Source: Collinsella aerofaciens (lineage in GTDB: Bacteria > Actinomycetota > Coriobacteriia > Coriobacteriales > Coriobacteriaceae). From it: DNA of 10,703 nucleotides. The notes below the pieces were generated by a model. It did not search any database and was not told the DNA's origin. It saw nothing but the letters and a program-made list of their open reading frames with translations. This document shows positions 6,215-10,703 of the stretch, piece after piece. Both the position numbers and the translations under genes were made by a program. The stretch spans positions 1 to 10,703 of the forward strand of contig RQCP01000005.1 in assembly GCA_008668235.1 (NCBI GenBank), written 5' to 3'. Position 1 is the first letter of the stretch, and each line of letters opens with the position of its first letter.

Positions 6215-6631
6215 ATGGTTATGAAACTCGATCAGCTTGTTAACGGCGCCATTAACGTGGGCTTTGGCGCTGCCGCCGTTGCTGTCGAAGGCGGCAAGAA
6301 GGTCCTCGACGACCTTAACACCAAGGGCGAGCAGGTCCGCAAGGACACCGCCACCCCCGATATCGCCCGCAGCGTGTCCGACATGTTCGAGCAGGCCGGC
6401 GGCACCATCTCCGACCTGACCGAGCGCTTGGGCATGCAGGGCGAGACCGCGGCCCAGCGCGTGCTTGACGAGCTCATCCTTGCTCGCGTCCGCGTTATGG
6501 CCGCCCCCGAGCGCACGGCCTTCCTGGCCCATGTGCGCGACATTGTCGATTCAGTCGAGGACAATGTGACCTCGGTGCCCGTCGAGTCCGTTGAGCCCGA
6601 CGATGCGAAGGATACCGTAGAGGCCGAGTAG
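6215..6631 (+). CDS. small phasin-like helical protein
   Basis: A 138-aa protein resembling the phasin family / polyhydroxyalkanoate granule-associated regulators. It is almost wholly helical: an amphipathic, weakly hydrophobic N-terminal helix (about 5-30, NGAINVGFGAAAVAVEGGKK), a middle charged coiled region, a conserved-looking VLDELILARVRVMAAPERTAFL segment near 83-104, and an acidic, low-complexity tail. There is no signal peptide or catalytic motif. Phasins coat lipid-like surfaces, so membrane or granule association, or a partner role for the next gene product, is plausible; this is inference. ATG 6215 is preferred over TTG 6203, because GGAGA (6205-6209) lies 5 nt before it and would overlap the earlier start. 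The stop is 8 nt before the UbiB-like gene, so the pair is one operon. Confidence 0.7.
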   Translation: MVMKLDQLVNGAINVGFGAAAVAVEGGKKVLDDLNTKGEQVRKDTATPDIARSVSDMFEQAGGTISDLTERLGMQGETAAQRVLDELILARVRVMAAPERTAFLAHVRDIVDSVEDNVTSVPVESVEPDDAKDTVEAE

Positions 6632-6639
6632 CAGCGCAG

Positions 6640-8403
6640 ATGGCAGATTCCACCACCGATTACAACAATCTAGATCCCTTGGGTGACGAGGCGGCGGTTG
6701 TCGATGAGGTCGATGCCGTCGTCTCGGGCGCTCGCAAGAAGCCGCGCGCTGTCGATATGGTCCCCGAGGAGCCCGACGCGATGGCGCCGGACGAGGAATA
6801 CCAGCTCACGCCGGCGGGTCGTCGCGAACGCATTGGACAGATTGTTCGCCTGGTCAAAAAGTACCGCGTGTGGGATAACCTCACGCCGGTTCGTTTGCGC
6901 CGCCTGCTCGAGGAACTCGGCCCCATGTTCGTCAAGATGGGGCAGATTCTGGCCAACCGGTCCGAGATTCTGCCGCAGCGCTTTTGCGACGAGCTGCGTC
7001 GTCTGCGCTCCGACGTGGAGCCGGTGCCGTACGAGGTCGTACTCAGCTGTCTGGAAGAAGAATACGGCCTGCGCCTGGGGGAGATGTTCGATGCGATCGA
7101 CCCCAATCCGCTTGGTAGCGCATCGCTCGCGCAGGTGCACCGCGCTCGTCTGGTGACGGGCGAGGACGTGGCCGTCAAGGTGCAGCGCCCCGGTGCGCAG
7201 CAGGTTATGGCACAGGACATCGATATCATCCGCTCGGTGGTGCGTATCGTTTCCAAGTTCGTCAACACCGATCAATTCGTTGACCTGCACGGCGTAGTCG
7301 AGGAGTTGTGGACCTCGTTTCGCGAGGAGACCAACTTTTTGGCCGAGGCCAAAAACCTCAACGACTTCTACGAGTTCCATAAGAGCGTTCATGGCGTGAC
7401 GTGCCCTAAATCCTATCTGGACCTGTGCACCGAGCACGTGGTGGTTATGGATTACGTCGACGGCATTTCGATCGCCGATCCTGAACGCTTGGTGGCCGAG
7501 GGCTATGACTTGGAAAAGATCGGTGCCGCGATTGTCGAGGACTACTCGACGCAGGTGCTCGATGACGGCTTTTTCCATGCCGACCCGCATGCGGGAAACA
7601 TCATCCTCAAGGACGGCATCGTTTACTTTATCGACTTGGGCATGGTCGGACGCATGTCGAGCCACGATCGCGGTATCGTAAAGGACATGATTTTCGCCGT
7701 GGCCGAGGGCGACGTGCCAAAGCTCAAGGATTCGCTCATGCGCTTTGCCGTGACGCGTGGCGATTCGGCCGAGCTCGATCATTCAGCGTTTTTGTCCGAT
7801 CTTGACTTTATCGTGGCTGACTTTGCGGGCCTTGACCTGAAGGATTTGGATATCGGCGAGTTTTTGACCTCGCTGTTAAACCTCGCGCGTAAGAATGACG
7901 TTGAGCTGCCGAGCGTGGTGACGATGTTCGCGCGCGGCATGGTGACGCTCGAGGGTTTGCTGACCGAGTACATGCCCAACGTCAACATGATCCAGATCAT
8001 CCAAACCCACATTAAAAACGAGAAAAGCACCTATGCGCGCGTGCGCGATATGAGTCGCGACTTTGCGGCGAGCAGTTACCGTGCGGCAAAAGGCTCGCTT
8101 GAGGCGGCCGAGTATCTGGGCTTGGCTTCGCGCATGCTTACGCGCGGCCAGCTTAAGGTGAACACGCAGATCATGAGCAGCGATAAGGCACTGCGACAGC
8201 TGGGCGGAATCATCGACCGCATGTCGATGGCAATTGTGATCGCCGGTCTGTTTATTGGTTCGTCGGTGGTGTACTATGCACGCATCGAGCCGGTTGTGTT
8301 TGGTATCCCAGTCATTGGCTTTATGGGCTACGTGAGCGCGCTGGTGCTGGCGCTTATGCTGGGCCGCAATATCTGGCTCAACAGTCACGGCGGCAAGCAC
8401 TAG
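6640..8403 (+). CDS. ABC1/AarF/UbiB-family atypical kinase-like membrane protein
   Basis: A 587-aa protein of the UbiB/ADCK (ABC1) family, atypical protein-kinase-like ATPases tied to isoprenoid lipid and quinone metabolism. Seen in order: an acidic N-terminal extension (1-55); the KxGQ signature at K99-M-G-Q102; the Ala/Ser-rich nucleotide loop N156-P-L-G-S-A-S-L-A-Q-V-H; the VAVK lysine K180; the FREETNFLAEA helix (227-237); the catalytic F312-H-A-D-P-H-A-G-N320; the metal-binding I331-D-L-G334; and two C-terminal membrane helices (about 529-546 and 555-575). All key residues are present, so it should be active. It follows the phasin-like gene by 8 nt with no good ribosome site of its own, suggesting translational coupling. 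Its substrate is not known, and no quinone gene is in the window. It ends before a clear terminator. Confidence 0.92.
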   Translation: MADSTTDYNNLDPLGDEAAVVDEVDAVVSGARKKPRAVDMVPEEPDAMAPDEEYQLTPAGRRERIGQIVRLVKKYRVWDNLTPVRLRRLLEELGPMFVKMGQILANRSEILPQRFCDELRRLRSDVEPVPYEVVLSCLEEEYGLRLGEMFDAIDPNPLGSASLAQVHRARLVTGEDVAVKVQRPGAQQVMAQDIDIIRSVVRIVSKFVNTDQFVDLHGVVEELWTSFREETNFLAEAKNLNDFYEFHKSVHGVTCPKSYLDLCTEHVVVMDYVDGISIADPERLVAEGYDLEKIGAAIVEDYSTQVLDDGFFHADPHAGNIILKDGIVYFIDLGMVGRMSSHDRGIVKDMIFAVAEGDVPKLKDSLMRFAVTRGDSAELDHSAFLSDLDFIVADFAGLDLKDLDIGEFLTSLLNLARKNDVELPSVVTMFARGMVTLEGLLTEYMPNVNMIQIIQTHIKNEKSTYARVRDMSRDFAASSYRAAKGSLEAAEYLGLASRMLTRGQLKVNTQIMSSDKALRQLGGIIDRMSMAIVIAGLFIGSSVVYYARIEPVVFGIPVIGFMGYVSALVLALMLGRNIWLNSHGGKH

Positions 8404-8454
8404 AGGCTGCGACCGTCGCCGCATTTTCCTATCGCAAACAATAGCTTTTACCTT

Positions 8455-8482
8455 GGGCTTCGCCTGCGTGCGAGGCCCTTTT
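8455..8482 (+). terminator. intrinsic terminator after the UbiB-like gene
   Basis: GGGCTTCGC (8455-8463) pairs with GCGAGGCCC (8470-8478) over 9 bp with one G-U, around a 6-nt loop, and is followed by TTTT. It lies 52 nt past the stop codon and closes the phasin-like/UbiB-like operon. Confidence 0.8.
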
Positions 8483-8508
8483 GCGTGATAGCATATTGAC
8501 GGTATTAA
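8481..8508 (+). promoter_or_regulatory. candidate promoter of the riboswitch-controlled gene
   Basis: TTGCGT (8481-8486) and TATTAA (8503-8508) are 16 bp apart. This would start transcription near 8515, just before the riboswitch begins at 8520. The alternative, TTGACG (8496-8501) with TAGATG (8518-8523), would start inside the aptamer and is less likely. The -35 shares bases with the T-run of the preceding terminator. Confidence 0.35.
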
Positions 8509-8519
8509 TCGATGGCCTA

Positions 8520-8690
8520 GATGGTGGTGCGGAGACGCACGAATGCGCGGTTTTCCTGCGCGTTTGGGAGAATCGGGGTGCAAGTCCCTGGCTGTACCAG
8601 TAACCGTAATTCCTCTTGGCTCGGGATGTTCGCGTTGCAGATCGGACGGCGCGCCTGAGCCGTTAAGGTTAAGTCGGATCGCCTCCCATC
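8520..8690 (+). promoter_or_regulatory. cobalamin (vitamin B12) riboswitch
   Basis: The RNA has the core of the cobalamin aptamer: GGGAGAATCGGGGTGCAAGTCCC (8566-8588 region), then GGCTGTACCAGTAACCGT (8590-8607), which matches the usual GCTGCCCCCGCAACTGT box in pattern, and the 3' end AAGTCGGATCGCC (8671-8683). Outer strands GATGG (8520-8524) and CCATC (8686-8690) can form P1. A GTGCG/CGCAC hairpin with a GAGA tetraloop (8527-8540) and a GGCTC/GAGCC arm (8618-8622, 8657-8661) support a folded domain. No T-run terminator lies between it and the start codon 63 nt later, so control is probably at translation. In this family corrinoid binding usually turns expression off, so the gene should be made when B12 is scarce. 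Confidence 0.85.
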
Positions 8691-8734
8691 TTGCATGCGG
8701 CTGCGGCGTATGCCGCCGGTGTGCATAGGGCTCT

Positions 8735-8747
8735 GGAGGGAAGGGGG
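8735..8747 (+). promoter_or_regulatory. ribosome binding site of the DUF4430 gene, likely riboswitch target
   Basis: GGAGGGAAGGGGG ends 6 nt before ATG 8754 and decides this start. The CCTCC at 8682-8686, in the 3' strand of the riboswitch P1, is complementary to its GGAGG, so base pairing between the two could hide or expose the site. Confidence 0.55.
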
Positions 8748-8753
8748 ACCCCG

Positions 8754-10703
8754 ATGGGGGAACTCGAGCGCAACATGCGCGATGACGTGGGGCAGCCTCA
8801 AGGCAACGCTCCAAGTACAGACAATGGGGGACAAATGGATATGTTTGAGGACGAGCGCGAGCGCGCCTCGCTGCATCGCCGTGGCGCAATTGCGCGCGGC
8901 GTAGCCAAGCGCGGCCTGGTGGCATTTCTGGCCTTCGCGATGGCCCTTGGCACCACACCGGCTCAGCTGTGGGCCGAGGGCGCCGAGGGCATTGCCGAGG
9001 CTGTGGCTCAGGCTGCGACGCCGGGCGAGGACGCAGCGCTTGCGGGCGGTGCCGCTGAGCAGAGCGGCGCCGAGTTTTCGGATTCTGGGAGCGCGTCTAC
9101 AACTAGTGCCGCCACAACTGAGGCGGCAACTGGCGACGAAGGCTCGGCGACAGGGGAGAGCCCTGCCACGAGCGAGCAGTCTTCGACGGCATCCGCTGGC
9201 CAAGCAGGATCTGCCGCCGCGGCTGCCGTCCAGACAGAGAACCCGACAGAAACCGGCGATGTCGCCAAGAAGCAAGTCGAAGTCTCGTTCTCGATTATCG
9301 GCACCGATGCCGACGGCAAGGCTCAGACCTGGGTGGCACCTACGCAACTCAAGCTCGACGAGGGCGCGACGGCTGCGGATGCCTTCGTTAAGCTACAGCA
9401 GAAGACGGGCTTCAAGGCGGATTACGATCCGAACACGGCATACGGTTTCTACCTCAAAAGCATCACATCCCCGAGCGATGGCCGTACGCTTGCCTTCGAT
9501 CCGGCGACTTATGCCTACTGGCAGCTGTTCGTCGACGGCGCGTCTTCCTCGGTTGGCGCGAGCAGCGTCAAGCTCACCCAAGGGCAGAAGATTGAGTTTG
9601 CCTATACGGCTGGTAGCGCGTCCCCTGTCGTTAAGGACCAGGTTGCCGCAAATGTGACCGTCATTGGTCGCGATGCCCAGGGCAAGACTCAGACTTGGGT
9701 CGATAACGCGCAGTATGTGGTGACGTCCGGTTCGAGCGCGCTTGACCTTACGAAGGCCGCGCTCGAGGCGAATGATATTGACGCCGTTGCTGCGGGCTCC
9801 TTCATTCTGAGCCTTAAGTACAACGGTGTTGAGCTGGGTACGCCCCAAGATTATTCGACCTATTGGCAACTGTTCATCAACGGCAAGTCGAGTGACTATA
9901 CGGCGGACAATGTCACCATCCATGCCGGCGATACCGTTACGTGGTTCTACGGTGGCTGGGGCGACCAGCTGCCCTCCGATTCTGTCCATGCTTCTGTTCA
10001 GGTTCTCGGTAAGGACAAGGACGGCAAGCAGCAGGTTTGGGCTTCGACGGGCCAGACGAGTCTCAAGGCAGGCTCCACTGCTAAGGATCTCCTTGAGCAG
10101 ACCGGCCTTAAGCTCGATGCTAGCGAATCGTCTTGGGGCTGGTTCCTCAACGGCATTTATTCGCCGTTCGATGGTAAGTCCTATGGCTGGGATGCTGCGA
10201 CCAGTAGCTATTGGCGCTTCTACGTAAATGGCAAGTTCGCCGACGTTGGCGCCGGTGCCTACGAGCTCCATGAGGGCGATGCCGTCACCTTTATGTATGG
10301 TGCTGACGCCGATGCCCTTCCTGGCCAGGTTCTTGGGTCTGTCGATGTTATCGGTCCCGATGTCAACGGCAACAATACTCGCTGGGGCTCGGCAAGCAGT
10401 GTTTCTTTGCCTGAAGGCTCTACTGCCCAGAACCTTATTGAGACGGTCCTGAAGGCCAAGGGCGTTACGTACAACGGCTCCCAGAGTGGTGAGTACTGGT
10501 TCCTGAATTCCATTACTTCGCCGTTTGATCACAAGTCGTATGGTTGGGATGCTGCGACCAATAAATATTGGCATCTGTATATCAACGGAGAGTCCTCCTT
10601 ACTCTGCGCCAATCAGATTACGCTCAAGAGCGGCGATAAGGTTACGCTTGCATATACCACCGACGATTCGGCCAAGCCCGATCCCGACAAGATTGTCGTG
10701 GAC
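8754..10703 (+). CDS. secreted surface protein with four or more tandem DUF4430 (transcobalamin-like) domains, partial
   Basis: An open frame of 650 codons that continues past the window. Seen: a long charged N-terminus (1-53), a hydrophobic signal core (54-67, LVAFLAFAMALG) with likely cleavage after LWA at 74, and an Ala/Ser/Thr/Glu-rich linker (75-174). Four repeats of about 110 residues follow, at about 175-285, 298-401, 411-518 and 526-637. Each has the DUF4430 pattern: a first beta strand ending in G-x-D-x-x-G-K-x-Q-x-W, an A-x-D/N-L helix, then Y-W-x-L/F-Y/F-x-N-G and a final V-T-F/L-x-Y-G/T. DUF4430 is related to the C-terminal domain of transcobalamin and intrinsic factor. With the cobalamin riboswitch in its leader, a role in binding or capturing corrinoids at the cell surface is a good inference. 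Anchor type and C-terminus are outside the window. An internal start at 8835 is possible but has a weaker site. Confidence 0.85.
   Translation, partial: MGELERNMRDDVGQPQGNAPSTDNGGQMDMFEDERERASLHRRGAIARGVAKRGLVAFLAFAMALGTTPAQLWAEGAEGIAEAVAQAATPGEDAALAGGAAEQSGAEFSDSGSASTTSAATTEAATGDEGSATGESPATSEQSSTASAGQAGSAAAAAVQTENPTETGDVAKKQVEVSFSIIGTDADGKAQTWVAPTQLKLDEGATAADAFVKLQQKTGFKADYDPNTAYGFYLKSITSPSDGRTLAFDPATYAYWQLFVDGASSSVGASSVKLTQGQKIEFAYTAGSASPVVKDQVAANVTVIGRDAQGKTQTWVDNAQYVVTSGSSALDLTKAALEANDIDAVAAGSFILSLKYNGVELGTPQDYSTYWQLFINGKSSDYTADNVTIHAGDTVTWFYGGWGDQLPSDSVHASVQVLGKDKDGKQQVWASTGQTSLKAGSTAKDLLEQTGLKLDASESSWGWFLNGIYSPFDGKSYGWDAATSSYWRFYVNGKFADVGAGAYELHEGDAVTFMYGADADALPGQVLGSVDVIGPDVNGNNTRWGSASSVSLPEGSTAQNLIETVLKAKGVTYNGSQSGEYWFLNSITSPFDHKSYGWDAATNKYWHLYINGESSLLCANQITLKSGDKVTLAYTTDDSAKPDPDKIVVD
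10161..10203 (+). repeat. 43-bp near-identical segment of DUF4430 repeat 3
   Basis: This segment, coding SPFDGKSYGWDAAT, is nearly the same in bases as 10518-10560 in repeat 4 (SPFDHKSYGWDAAT). Repeats 1 and 2 differ strongly here (SPSDGRTLAFDPAT and TPQDYST). The likeness points to recent duplication or gene conversion between repeats 3 and 4. Confidence 0.7.
10518..10560 (+). repeat. 43-bp near-identical segment of DUF4430 repeat 4
   Basis: Partner of the segment at 10161-10203, 357 bp downstream, or 119 codons. That sets the period of the repeat unit in the second half of the array. Confidence 0.7.

Noticed and set aside
6670..7782. Minus-strand open frame of 370 codons opposite the UbiB-like gene
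   Set aside because: Antisense frame of a well-supported gene with all catalytic motifs; no ribosome site or family likeness.
7876..9347. Overlapping minus-strand frames crossing the end of the UbiB-like gene and the riboswitch
   Set aside because: They run through a terminator and a riboswitch and have arginine- and histidine-rich composition typical of shadow frames.
9393..10574. Minus-strand open frame of 393 codons opposite the DUF4430 gene
   Set aside because: Its repeats simply mirror the repeats on the plus strand, which have the signal peptide, ribosome site and recognisable domains.

Overview
The window looks like chromosome from a GC-rich, Gram-positive gut anaerobe of the Coriobacteriia. 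Collinsella or a close relative is my best inference. I base this on the gene families (C69 dipeptidase, an FchA/FolD pair, a small phasin-like protein joined to an ABC1/UbiB kinase, large Ala/Ser/Thr-rich surface proteins), the strong purine-rich ribosome sites, and the GC-rich codons interrupted by AT-rich intergenic islands. No rRNA, tRNA or CRISPR array is visible.

Layout. Positions 1-2300 are read on the minus strand. They hold an exported phospholipase C-like protein with a Tat signal (127-1389), which stops about a third of the catalytic barrel early, and a small lipoprotein (1695-2288) with its own terminator. The 460-bp divergent region 2289-2747 holds a 19-bp direct repeat pair, an orphan minus-strand terminator that may end a small RNA, and the likely promoter of the next operon. 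From 2748 everything reads plus. fchA and folD (2748-4237) form a tight operon of folate one-carbon metabolism. An AT-rich, 37-bp inverted-repeat element (4274-4505) separates it from a cytoplasmic C69 dipeptidase (4592-6115). A phasin-like gene and an ABC1/UbiB-type kinase-like gene (6215-8403) form the next unit and end in a clear intrinsic terminator. The last part (8481-10703) is a cobalamin riboswitch controlling a large exported protein built from at least four tandem DUF4430 (transcobalamin-C-terminal-like) domains; this gene runs off the window.

Main points. (1) The riboswitch plus DUF4430-array gene is a plausible surface corrinoid-capture system: both the RNA and the protein fold point to vitamin B12. 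(2) FolD lacks the Lys and Gln of the canonical cyclohydrolase mechanism and sits 2 nt after fchA, so the two activities are probably split between two proteins. (3) The 232-bp inverted-repeat element between folD and the dipeptidase gene looks like a MITE-type or invertible element that also carries the folD-side terminator. (4) The phospholipase gene appears to be cut at the left window edge, possibly by a mobile element. Family assignments come from reading motifs by eye; no database search was possible.
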